DNA from: Bacillota bacterium | GTDB lineage: Bacteria; Bacillota; Clostridia; DSM-8532 | Assembly: GCA_023410885.1 (NCBI GenBank) | Contig: JAEYPI010000118.1 | Coordinates: forward strand, 1-5,994 | DNA length: 5,994 nucleotides | Direction of reading: 5' to 3' | Shown here: piece after piece, positions 1-5,886 of the stretch | Numbering within the stretch: the stretch's first letter is position 1 | How the letters are laid out: every line of letters begins with the position of its first letter | Made by a program: the position numbers and the translations under genes | The notes under the pieces: generated by a model | Databases searched by the model: none | Seen by the model: the letters and a program-made list of their open reading frames with translations, nothing else | Told to the model about the DNA's origin: nothing

Positions 1-398
1 AAGCTGTACATTCCGAGGAGTTGGAGCCGATCCAGCTCCTTTATGATGATATCATATAAATTAAGATCAAGATTATTGCACAGCGAAGTGAGATAAAACA
101 AATGGCGACCAATGTCCTTTTCAACAAGATCACGACAATTGGAACAAAGTGCTCCCTCCAAATGAGAGCTCATTGAGCCCTTAAGGGTCTCAAACTCCAT
201 ACTGTCGGGGTAGTCTTGCTTACAGGCATTAATTTTTATACAACCACACTGGGTAACGGCTTTGGAGAGGGTTCTATTAACACGTGCATTGGAATCCTCA
301 AGTTTAGTCATCTCATCAAGAATGCTCTTATTTCGGACTAAAAGCTCTGATACGGCGTATTGGAAACTATCTAATGCGGTATCTTTTATCTTGCTCAT
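1..398 (-). CDS. Small cysteine-containing protein, DUF1573-like, 3' end cut by window edge
   Basis: The leftward reading frame opens at ATG 398-396 (MSKIKDTALD...) and runs without a stop to base 1, giving 132 full codons. A ribosome binding site AGGGGG lies 8 bases upstream (412-407). The product is soluble, with no signal peptide or membrane segment. It has an amphipathic N-terminal half, a CGC pair (C51, C53), C59, a CSNC pair (C85, C88) and a helical tail containing GRHLFYLTSLCN. From memory this matches short clostridial proteins labelled DUF1573, which are about 130-150 residues long, so probably only a few residues are missing here. The two cysteine pairs could bind zinc, which is inference. 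The tail also recalls the helical core of MazG-type nucleotide pyrophosphatases, but the usual acidic metal ligands are not evident. No function is assigned. The gene is divergent from metK, and its promoter abuts the metK promoter. Confidence 0.85.
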   Translation of the reverse strand, partial: MSKIKDTALDSFQYAVSELLVRNKSILDEMTKLEDSNARVNRTLSKAVTQCGCIKINACKQDYPDSMEFETLKGSMSSHLEGALCSNCRDLVEKDIGRHLFYLTSLCNNLDLNLYDIIIKELDRLQLLGMYS

Positions 399-433
399 CA
401 AAGATTCCCCCTGTTGAATTTTTACTTTAATCA

Positions 434-463
434 ATTATATTTACAGATTTAACAGTTTGTCAA
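434..463 (-). promoter_or_regulatory. Consensus sigma-A promoter of the leftward DUF1573-like gene
   Basis: On the minus strand a perfect -35 box TTGACA (463-458) and a perfect -10 box TATAAT (439-434) are separated by 18 bases. Transcription should start near 427, leaving a leader of about 30 bases before the ATG at 398. Both hexamers match the housekeeping consensus exactly, so strong basal expression is expected. The one-base-longer spacer is the only weakness. Confidence 0.8.
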
Positions 464-468
464 CGTGC

Positions 469-497
469 TTGACGTTTAAATTTTCGTATGCTATGAT
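469..497 (+). promoter_or_regulatory. Sigma-A promoter of the metK riboswitch transcript
   Basis: The -35 box TTGACG (469-474) and -10 box TATGAT (492-497) have the ideal 17-base spacing. An extended -10 TGC sits at 489-491. The start point should lie near 504, about 47 bases before the SAM aptamer. Its -35 box is five bases from the -35 box of the oppositely directed promoter at 434-463, so two RNA polymerases could hardly bind at the same time. Confidence 0.8.
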
Positions 498-550
498 TCA
501 TTTTACAATAAGCAATTAAATTTTTGACTAAACGACAAATTAAATACAAA

Positions 551-650
551 CCTTATCTAGAGAGGTGGAGGGACTGGGCCCTATGAAACCCGGCAACCGG
601 CTTTAAGCAATGGTGCCAATTCCCGCAGGATTTAATCCTGATAGATGAGG
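551..650 (+). promoter_or_regulatory. SAM-I (S-box) riboswitch aptamer
   Basis: This RNA binds S-adenosylmethionine and controls metK. The conserved S-box core is plain: AGAGAGGTGGAGGGACTGG at 559-577, TATGAAACCCGGCAACC at 582-598, and GGTGCCAATTCC further on. The closing P1 helix is visible as CCTTATCT (551-558) pairing with AGATGAGG (643-650), eight pairs including one G-U. A P4 hairpin CAGGA/TCCTG lies at 626-640. The 3' strand of P1 overlaps the antiterminator, so SAM binding, by locking P1, frees the terminator at 661-690. The family commonly controls methionine and SAM genes in Bacillota. A metK target fits feedback by the pathway's own product. Confidence 0.97.
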
Positions 651-672
651 AGCTTTTAATAAAAGTCTCTTC
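647..672 (+). promoter_or_regulatory. Antiterminator hairpin of the SAM riboswitch
   Basis: GAGGAGCTTTT (647-657) can pair with AAAAGTCTCTTC (661-672) around a three-base AAT loop, with one bulged T at 666 and one G-U pair. The left arm takes in the 3' strand of aptamer helix P1, and the right arm takes in the 5' arm of the terminator. The two outcomes therefore exclude each other: without SAM this hairpin forms and transcription reads into metK. Confidence 0.82.
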
Positions 673-690
673 AAAGGAAGAGATTTTTTT
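661..690 (+). terminator. SAM-dependent intrinsic terminator in the metK leader
   Basis: The stem TCTCTT (666-671) pairs with AAGAGA (678-683) around a CAAAGG loop, and is extended by a G-U pair and A-T pairs from the flanking A and T runs. Seven T residues follow (684-690). This is the off switch of the SAM-I riboswitch, about 108 bases before the metK start codon. Confidence 0.9.
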
Positions 691-740
691 GTTTATATGA
701 AGCTTTTTATATGCTTCTTAAAGATTAGAGGATAGATTTC

Positions 741-775
741 CCGGTAAGCCATGAGTGAGAGATGGGTCTTGCCGG
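741..775 (+). promoter_or_regulatory. Second hairpin in the metK leader, function unknown
   Basis: CCGGTAAG (741-748) pairs with CTTGCCGG (768-775), seven Watson-Crick pairs and one G-T. The stem can continue with CCAT (749-752) against ATGG (762-765) across a two-base bulge. No T run follows, so it is not a terminator. It ends nine bases before the metK ribosome binding site. It might stabilise the read-through mRNA or affect ribosome access, but no known regulatory RNA class was recognised. The rest of 691-740 is AT-rich with only a weak GAAGC/GCTTC pairing. Confidence 0.5.
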
Positions 776-783
776 CTTAGATG

Positions 784-790
784 AAAGGAG
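784..790 (+). promoter_or_regulatory. metK ribosome binding site
   Basis: AAAGGAG lies eight bases before ATG 799. It decides the start, because the in-frame ATG at 781 lies upstream of it and has no ribosome binding site of its own. Confidence 0.88.
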
Positions 791-798
791 AGATCAAT

Positions 799-1989
799 AT
801 GTCCATAAGAAAACTATTTACTTCAGAGTCGGTAACGGAAGGGCACCCGGATAAGATGTGTGACAATATTTCTGATAGCGTACTGGATGCCATTATTGAA
901 AAAGATCCTCATGCACGGGTAGCCTGTGAAACGGCTGTAACAACCGGTATGGTTTTGGTTATGGGTGAAATCACAACCAATTGCTATGTGGATATTCCGA
1001 GTCTTGTAAGACAGACCATTCGTGATATAGGCTATGACAGGGCAAAATTCGGCTTTGACTGCGATACCTGTGCTGTCCTTACCTCCATCCACGAGCAGTC
1101 GGAGGATATAGCTTTGGGTGTTAACGAAGCTCTTGAGCATAAGCAAAATACTATGAATGATGAAATCGAAGCTATTGGAGCAGGAGATCAGGGTATGATG
1201 TTCGGTTATGCCTGTGATGAGACTCCTGAGTACATGCCCATGCCCATCGCACTTGCCCATAAGCTTACCGAAAGGTTGGCATGGGTCCGGAAACAGGGTG
1301 TTTTGGATTATCTGAGACCTGACGGCAAGAGTCAGGTTACTGTTGAATATGATGGGGACAAGCCTGTCCGGGTAGATACCATCGTTATTTCAACGCAACA
1401 CAGCGAACAGGTGAGCCATGACCAAATTGAGCGGGATATCCTGGAGCATGTGATCAAACCGGTCATTCCAGAGCATTTACTGGATGAAAAAACCCGTTAC
1501 TTTATAAACCCGACAGGAAGATTTGTTGTGGGTGGCCCCCAAGGAGATTCAGGGCTTACAGGCAGAAAAATTATTGTGGATACCTATGGTGGAATGGGCC
1601 GTCATGGGGGAGGTGCTTTCTCAGGAAAGGACCCCACCAAGGTGGATCGTTCGGCTGCCTATGCCGCCCGCTATGTGGCGAAAAACATAGTGGCTGCAGG
1701 CATTGCCAAGAGGGTTGAGGTGCAATTGGCTTATGCCATAGGGGTTGCCCATCCGGTTTCCATTCTGATTGATACCTTTGGAACCGGAAAAATTTCTGAA
1801 ACCAGAATTTCTGAGATGGTGGCGAAAAACTTTGACTTGAGACCTGCCGGTATTATCAAAATGCTGGATCTGAGACGGCCTATCTATAAAAAGACAGCCG
1901 CTTACGGTCATTTTGGCAGAAATGATGCCGATTTTACCTGGGAAAGGCTTGACAAGGTAGAACTGCTGAAAAAGGAAGCCGGTCTGTAA
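799..1989 (+). CDS. metK: S-adenosylmethionine synthetase (methionine adenosyltransferase)
   Basis: MetK joins L-methionine and ATP to make S-adenosylmethionine, releasing phosphate and diphosphate. It is a cytoplasmic enzyme, normally a tetramer, and the source of the cell's main methyl donor. The 396-residue product starts MSIRKLFTSE and is of normal length. The N-terminal ATP/metal motif GHPDK is at residues 15-19. The first signature GAGDQGMMFGY begins at residue 127, and the glycine-rich signature GGGAFSGKDPTK lies at 270-281, followed by DRSAAYAARY. No key residue appears to be missing. ATG 799 is chosen over the in-frame ATG at 781 because the ribosome binding site (784-790) lies between them and MSIRKLFTSE is the typical beginning. 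Expression should be governed by the SAM-I riboswitch in its leader. The gene faces the HD-GYP gene tail to tail. Confidence 0.98.
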   Translation: MSIRKLFTSESVTEGHPDKMCDNISDSVLDAIIEKDPHARVACETAVTTGMVLVMGEITTNCYVDIPSLVRQTIRDIGYDRAKFGFDCDTCAVLTSIHEQSEDIALGVNEALEHKQNTMNDEIEAIGAGDQGMMFGYACDETPEYMPMPIALAHKLTERLAWVRKQGVLDYLRPDGKSQVTVEYDGDKPVRVDTIVISTQHSEQVSHDQIERDILEHVIKPVIPEHLLDEKTRYFINPTGRFVVGGPQGDSGLTGRKIIVDTYGGMGRHGGGAFSGKDPTKVDRSAAYAARYVAKNIVAAGIAKRVEVQLAYAIGVAHPVSILIDTFGTGKISETRISEMVAKNFDLRPAGIIKMLDLRRPIYKKTAAYGHFGRNDADFTWERLDKVELLKKEAGL

Positions 1990-2076
1990 AAAAATTAAAA
2001 CAAGGGCGTTATTTTGATATAAGAGACTTATTTAAAATTAAACAAATTTGATCCAACTTAAGTTTTCTACTGTGTA

Positions 2077-2135
2077 TCTTCGCAAGCAACTGACTCATCT
2101 GCTGCTTGCGAAGAGCCGGTCAGAGAACTTTTTTT
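2077..2135 (+). terminator. Intergenic 12-bp inverted repeat, possible metK terminator of unusual form
   Basis: TCTTCGCAAGCA (2077-2088) and TGCTTGCGAAGA (2103-2114) are perfect inverted copies with a 14-base loop. Seven T residues follow at 2129-2135, but 14 bases away from the stem, so this is not a textbook intrinsic terminator. An outer pairing TTCTAC (2065-2070) with GTAGAA (2136-2141) could enclose the whole element. It lies between two convergent genes, where transcription end signals for both strands are expected. In the minus direction no T run follows the stem. A role in ending metK transcription is likely but not certain. The remainder of 1990-2146 is AT-rich and shows nothing else. 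Confidence 0.5.
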
Positions 2136-2146
2136 GTAGAACCTTT

Positions 2147-3199
2147 TTAGCTGATGATATCCACAACAAATACTGTGGGGTGCTTTTGCAGATCAATTTC
2201 ATAGGGGTCCAAGACCGGTGGTCCGGTTTTTTTCGTGATAACCGATACCCTTGGCCTCATGGATCCCATTCCCTTGGAAGGCAGCACCCGTGCAATTTCA
2301 CCGGTATTCAGAAGCACTACGATATCCTCGGGATAAATGGCAATATTGCTAATAAAGGTTTTTAAGATTTGGGGATCAAATTGAGATTCGTTTTGGGCAA
2401 ACAAATATTCTGCCGCTTCATGAGGCATATAACGCTTTCGATAGACGCGGTTGGCAATCAGCGCGTCATAGACATCGGCAATGCTGATGATACGGGCAGC
2501 ATATTCAATCTCTGCACCTTTAAGCCCGTAGGGATAGCCTGAACCATCCCATTTTTCATGATGCTGGCCTATAATACGACCTATTTTTTTATTCAATCCG
2601 GGAAGCCGATCAGCAATTTGCATACCGCTTAAGGAATGGTGTTTCATAATTTCAAATTCCGCTTTGTTAAGCCTGGAAGGCTTATTTAATATGGAAAGGG
2701 GAATCTTGCATTTGCCGATATCGTGCAGAATGGCTGCCAGTGCCACTTGGCGTATTTCTTCCTGTGACAGTCGAAGTGCTTTAGCGGTAATAACCGAAAA
2801 AATACAGACATCTACACAATGGAGGAAGGTGTAGTTATCAATGTCCCTTATACCGGTGAGGGCCATAAAAATAGTATCATCATTCATAATATGCTGGACC
2901 ATGGTATTGACGGTGCATTCCAGAAGTGAGAGATTCACATCCTCGTTTAAACGAATACTCTCCATGATAAGCTTGACATTGTTAAAGGCATCCTCGTAAA
3001 CACGCTCTTCACTGATTTCTTCAAGGGGTATTTGGTAGTCCTCCACGAATATTTCAGTGATTTTATAAGCCTCCAGCCTTTTTATATACCGTGCTTTGAT
3101 AATGAAGCCCTTTAAAAGTAAAATTCGGCCATCGTCAAGGATGACATCCTTAGCCAGCTTCATTCCCGCTGTAACCTCATTTAGGAAGAGCTTTTTCAT
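2147..3199 (-). CDS. HD-GYP domain protein, probable cyclic di-GMP phosphodiesterase
   Basis: HD-GYP enzymes hydrolyse the second messenger cyclic di-GMP, usually to GMP, with a metal centre. The 350-residue protein has three parts. Residues about 1-55 (LNEVTAGMKLAKDV..., ...ITEIFVED) resemble the small N-terminal domain found on many clostridial HD-GYP proteins. The HD-GYP domain spans about 110-285. A beta-rich tail at about 288-350 contains LNTGEIARVLP and RPRVSV. The metal and active-site residues appear intact: H127, HDIGK with H159, D160 and K163, H187/H188, H213-H214, the DGSGYP loop at 218-223 carrying the GYP motif, and D242 in ADVYDA. There is no membrane segment, signal peptide or receiver domain, so it should be cytoplasmic, and its input signal is unknown. 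ATG 3199 has a ribosome binding site GGAGGG at 3210-3205. It is monocistronic here, convergent with metK and divergent from the recD2 operon. Its promoter is not clear. Confidence 0.93.
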   Translation of the reverse strand: MKKLFLNEVTAGMKLAKDVILDDGRILLLKGFIIKARYIKRLEAYKITEIFVEDYQIPLEEISEERVYEDAFNNVKLIMESIRLNEDVNLSLLECTVNTMVQHIMNDDTIFMALTGIRDIDNYTFLHCVDVCIFSVITAKALRLSQEEIRQVALAAILHDIGKCKIPLSILNKPSRLNKAEFEIMKHHSLSGMQIADRLPGLNKKIGRIIGQHHEKWDGSGYPYGLKGAEIEYAARIISIADVYDALIANRVYRKRYMPHEAAEYLFAQNESQFDPQILKTFISNIAIYPEDIVVLLNTGEIARVLPSKGMGSMRPRVSVITKKTGPPVLDPYEIDLQKHPTVFVVDIIS

Positions 3200-3240
3200 G
3201 TTGACCCTCCGGCAATAACATCGTACATGCTTAGTTCATA

Positions 3241-3249
3241 TGCTATAAT
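3241..3249 (+). promoter_or_regulatory. Extended -10 promoter of the recD2 operon
   Basis: TGCTATAATA has a perfect -10 hexamer TATAAT (3244-3249) preceded by the extended -10 element TGC (3241-3243). The -35 region is poor: the best candidate is CGTACA at 3222-3227, 16 bases away and matching three of six bases. Transcription should start near 3256, which is the first base of the inverted repeat at 3256-3279. No other good promoter is seen before the three-gene cluster, so it probably drives all of it. Confidence 0.65.
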
Positions 3250-3255
3250 AAGCAC

Positions 3256-3279
3256 TTTAAAGAGTCCAGTCTCTTTAAA
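3256..3279. repeat. Perfect 9-bp inverted repeat at the predicted start of the recD2 operon transcript
   Basis: TTTAAAGAG (3256-3264) and CTCTTTAAA (3271-3279) are exact inverted copies around TCCAGT. The element lies between the -10 box and the ribosome binding site of the downstream gene, and also upstream of the divergent HD-GYP gene. It could be a repressor operator for one or both genes, or a hairpin at the very 5' end of the mRNA. No T run follows directly, so it is not a terminator. Confidence 0.7.
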
Positions 3280-3294
3280 CCAAGGAGTAGGCAA

Positions 3295-3642
3295 ATGGAA
3301 GCGTTAGCTCTGACTATTCTCTCTGTTTTTGCGTTTCTTGGTGTGGCATTCTCAGCCTTTTATATGGTTAAACTATCAAAAACAAAGCTTAGTGATGTTG
3401 GTATAAAGTTTATTCTTTATTTACCCTATTCTTCAAGCTCCAAACTGGAAGGTATCATTCGTCAGATTTATTTTGAGGAATTGCCGGAAAAGCTAATGAC
3501 GGATGGGAAAATTTATTTGATGGTTTCTCCCGATGATTGGGAGAATCTCCAGCTTATTGAGAGCTTAAAAAACCTGTATCCTTTAGAAGTGTTGCCTGAA
3601 AATAGTCCATATTGTATGATAACAGAGAGAGAAAAAGCGTAA
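3295..3642 (+). CDS. Small protein of unknown function with one N-terminal membrane segment
   Basis: I do not recognise this family. The 115-residue product starts at ATG 3295, seven bases after ribosome binding site AAGGAG (3282-3287). Residues about 3-25 form one hydrophobic segment, followed at once by the basic stretch KLSKTK (26-31). By the positive-inside rule this suggests a membrane anchor with the remaining 85-90 residues in the cytoplasm. No lipobox or obvious signal peptidase site is seen. The soluble part looks like an alternating alpha/beta domain (IKFILYLPY, LEGIIRQIYF, KIYLMVSP, WENLQLIESL), and it contains a single cysteine, C107. It is the first gene of a cluster, only 24 bases before recD2, so it is probably cotranscribed with that helicase and with comF. 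A link to DNA processing at the membrane is conjecture from that position. Confidence 0.8.
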   Translation: MEALALTILSVFAFLGVAFSAFYMVKLSKTKLSDVGIKFILYLPYSSSSKLEGIIRQIYFEELPEKLMTDGKIYLMVSPDDWENLQLIESLKNLYPLEVLPENSPYCMITEREKA

Positions 3643-3655
3643 CGCTTCTTATAAC

Positions 3656-3661
3656 AGGTGG
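3656..3661 (+). promoter_or_regulatory. recD2 ribosome binding site
   Basis: AGGTGG lies five bases before GTG 3667. It decides the start: the upstream in-frame GTG at 3658 is inside this site and has no other Shine-Dalgarno sequence before it. Confidence 0.7.
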
Positions 3662-3666
3662 AAAAA

Positions 3667-5886
3667 GTGGAGCAAATTTCAGGTGTAATTAAATCCATTC
3701 GCTATACAAGTGAAAAAACTGGCTATACGGTTTGTGATCTGAGATCGGACAAGTCCGTCATTACGCTGGTTGGAATTATGCCCCTTCTCATCGTTGGTGA
3801 GAATGTGGTCGCCTCCGGAGCCTTCGTTCAGCATGCCGATTATGGCCGCCAGTTTAAGGTGGAGACCTGTGAGCGTAAAAATCCTACCCGCGAGGAGGAA
3901 ATAATAGAATACCTGTCAAGCGGATTTATAAAAGGGCTTGGCCCAACCACCGCCCAGAGGATTGTGGATGAATTCAAGGAGAAAACCTTTGAGATACTCC
4001 AGTTCGAGCCCTATCGGCTGTCTGAAATCAAGGGTATAACCTCCGAAAAAGCCCTCGCCTTTGGACAAGCTTTTCTAGAACATGAAAGTATGCGGGGCAT
4101 TGTGATGCTCATGCAACGCTACGGGGTCCCCTCAAGCTATGCGGCGAAAATTTGGAAAAGATTTGGCGCTCAGGCTGAGACTGAAATACGGAGGAATCCT
4201 TACCGTTTGTCTGAAGGTGATATTGGTCTTGGGTTTTCAGTCTGCGATAGAATTGCCTTTTCCTTGGGCCTTGAGCCCTATTCAAAGGAACGGCTAAAAA
4301 GTGCCCTGATCTATCTATTGAATGCCTCAATAGCTAACGGGCATACCTATACTCCTAAGGATGAATTAATAAGGCTTGGGATTAAGCTTACAAAAGTGAA
4401 TGAAGAGCTTATTCTGGACGCCTTTGACGCTCTTAGGCTTGAGGGGCGGGTTTTCGCCGAAAGACAACATCCGGATCGCATCTATTCCGATGCCCTCATA
4501 GAGGCCGAACGCTACTGCGCTAGAAGATTATCAGCCTTAAATGGGCAGCGAAATGATATCCTTGAGCGCGAAAGCGATGCTTTACTTTCAGAATATGAGG
4601 CCTGTAACAATATCTATTTGGATGATATACAAAAAAGCGCGGTGAAATGTGCTTTAGCGCAGGGCGTAAGCATTATCACAGGCGGTCCCGGTACGGGGAA
4701 AACGACCATCATAAAAAGTCTCATCCATGTTTTTGAATCCAAAGGTCTTTCTGTTATCCTGGCTGCACCTACCGGAAGAGCGGCAAAGCGTGTCAGCGAG
4801 ACCTCGGGTTATGAGGCCAAAACCATACACAGGCTCCTGGAGGTAGGCTATAGCATCGGTGAAGAAGAGAGGCCTTATTTTATGCGAAATGAGGACAACC
4901 CTCTTTCGGCGGACACCATGATCATTGATGAGGCTTCCATGATTGATATTGTGATGATGAGCGCCCTTTTGCAGGCCTTTCCTCAGGGGGCACGGCTGAT
5001 TTTGGTGGGTGATGCCGATCAGCTCCCTTCAGTAGGGCCGGGGAAAGTTCTTTCGGATATCATCCAATGCGAAAGCTTCCCTGTTGTCAAGCTGGAGACC
5101 ATTTTCAGACAGTCGGAGGAAAGCCTCATTATCACCAATGCTCACCTTATCAATCAAGGTAACATCCCGACCCTTAATCAGGAAGAGGGGGATTTTTACT
5201 TCGTTCAGAAACTTAGTGCCCATGATGTATCAACAACTGTTGTCGATTTATGTACCAGAAAAATACCTGAACGCTTTGGGTTGGATCCCTTCAAGGATAT
5301 TCAGGTTTTGTCACCCATGAGAAAAGGGGATACCGGTATCTATCATCTCAACGGACTCCTACAACAGCATCTTAACCCCGAGCATGAGAGCAAGCCGGAG
5401 AAGCATACGGGAAGCACTATATTCCGCCTTGGAGATCGGGTCATGCAGATCCGTAATGATTATTCACTGCCTTGGACACTTCCTGATGATAAAGGCGGTT
5501 GGACAGAAGGTATGGGTGTTTATAACGGTGACTTGGGTGTTGTCATGGATATTGATCTCAAAGCGGAGCTCTTAACGGTACGTTTTGATGATAATCGTAC
5601 CAGTGAATATCGCTTTGACAGGCTGGAGAGCCTGGAACACGCTTATGCCATCACCGTTCATAAAAGCCAGGGTACGGAATTTCCCGCCGTGGTCATTCCT
5701 CTTTTTGGTGTTCCTAAGGCATTAATACGCCGAAACCTCCTTTATACGGCTGTAACCCGTGCTAAAAAATTGGTGGTGCTGGTGGGCAGCCCCGGCATTT
5801 TTGAAGATATGGTTCGTAACGTCAATGAACAAGAAAGGTATTCAGGTCTGAAGGAGCGGTTAAGTGAAACAGGAAGCTTGTCTTAA
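3667..5886 (+). CDS. recD2: RecD2-type ATP-dependent DNA helicase (superfamily 1B)
   Basis: RecD2 is a 5'-to-3' DNA helicase of the RecD/Pif1 group found in bacteria without RecBCD. In Bacillus and Deinococcus it acts in DNA repair and replication-fork upkeep, not in a RecBCD complex. The 739-residue product has the usual RecD2 length and layout. The N-terminal region specific to the family contains helix-hairpin-helix-like stretches near residues 86-95 (GFIKGLGPTT) and 122 (KGIT). The motor follows: Walker A GGPGTGKTT (339-347), Walker B IIDEAS (419-424), motif III GDADQLPSVGPG (from 448) and IFRQ (479-482). An SH3-like insert lies around YNGDLG (619-624). The late motifs are HKSQGTEF (665-672) and TAVTRAK (694-700). 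All look intact. The start is taken as GTG 3667 rather than GTG 3658 because AGGTGG (3656-3661) overlaps the latter. The gene lies 24 bases after the small membrane protein and overlaps comF. Confidence 0.96.
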   Translation: MEQISGVIKSIRYTSEKTGYTVCDLRSDKSVITLVGIMPLLIVGENVVASGAFVQHADYGRQFKVETCERKNPTREEEIIEYLSSGFIKGLGPTTAQRIVDEFKEKTFEILQFEPYRLSEIKGITSEKALAFGQAFLEHESMRGIVMLMQRYGVPSSYAAKIWKRFGAQAETEIRRNPYRLSEGDIGLGFSVCDRIAFSLGLEPYSKERLKSALIYLLNASIANGHTYTPKDELIRLGIKLTKVNEELILDAFDALRLEGRVFAERQHPDRIYSDALIEAERYCARRLSALNGQRNDILERESDALLSEYEACNNIYLDDIQKSAVKCALAQGVSIITGGPGTGKTTIIKSLIHVFESKGLSVILAAPTGRAAKRVSETSGYEAKTIHRLLEVGYSIGEEERPYFMRNEDNPLSADTMIIDEASMIDIVMMSALLQAFPQGARLILVGDADQLPSVGPGKVLSDIIQCESFPVVKLETIFRQSEESLIITNAHLINQGNIPTLNQEEGDFYFVQKLSAHDVSTTVVDLCTRKIPERFGLDPFKDIQVLSPMRKGDTGIYHLNGLLQQHLNPEHESKPEKHTGSTIFRLGDRVMQIRNDYSLPWTLPDDKGGWTEGMGVYNGDLGVVMDIDLKAELLTVRFDDNRTSEYRFDRLESLEHAYAITVHKSQGTEFPAVVIPLFGVPKALIRRNLLYTAVTRAKKLVVLVGSPGIFEDMVRNVNEQERYSGLKERLSETGSLS
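5851..5856 (+). promoter_or_regulatory. comF ribosome binding site inside recD2
   Basis: AAGGAG lies seven bases before GTG 5864, within the last codons of recD2. It supports a GTG start for the overlapping downstream gene and suggests coupled translation. Confidence 0.82.

Noticed and set aside
524..546. TTGACT/TAAATA as a second metK promoter
   Set aside because: The spacing is only 11 bases, and the promoter at 469-497 is much better.
751..780. Nine-codon leader ORF (MSERWVLPA) in the metK leader
   Set aside because: No ribosome binding site at a proper distance. It lies inside the 741-775 hairpin and has no run of regulatory codons, so it is most likely chance.
781..798. ATG at 781 as the metK start
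   Set aside because: The ribosome binding site AAAGGAG lies downstream of it at 784-790, and MSIRKLFTSE from ATG 799 is the typical MetK beginning.
823..1911. Antisense open frames over metK (823-1260 and 1621-1911)
   Set aside because: They are shadows of a fully conserved coding gene, with unlikely protein composition and no ribosome sites.
2048..2365. Rightward 105-codon frame across the metK-HD-GYP gap
   Set aside because: It overlaps the 3' end of the HD-GYP gene in antisense, crosses the intergenic hairpin, lacks a clear ribosome site and resembles no family.
3212..3260. Minus-strand promoter for the HD-GYP gene
   Set aside because: The best pair, TTATAG and TACGAT with 17-base spacing, matches consensus poorly, so no call is made.
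3635..3647. AAGCG-TAA-CGCTT hairpin around the stop codon before recD2
   Set aside because: Only five pairs with a three-base loop and no proper T run. It is too weak to call a terminator and would separate genes that look cotranscribed.
3658..3666. GTG at 3658 as the recD2 start
   Set aside because: It lies within the AGGTGG site that serves GTG 3667 and has no Shine-Dalgarno sequence of its own.
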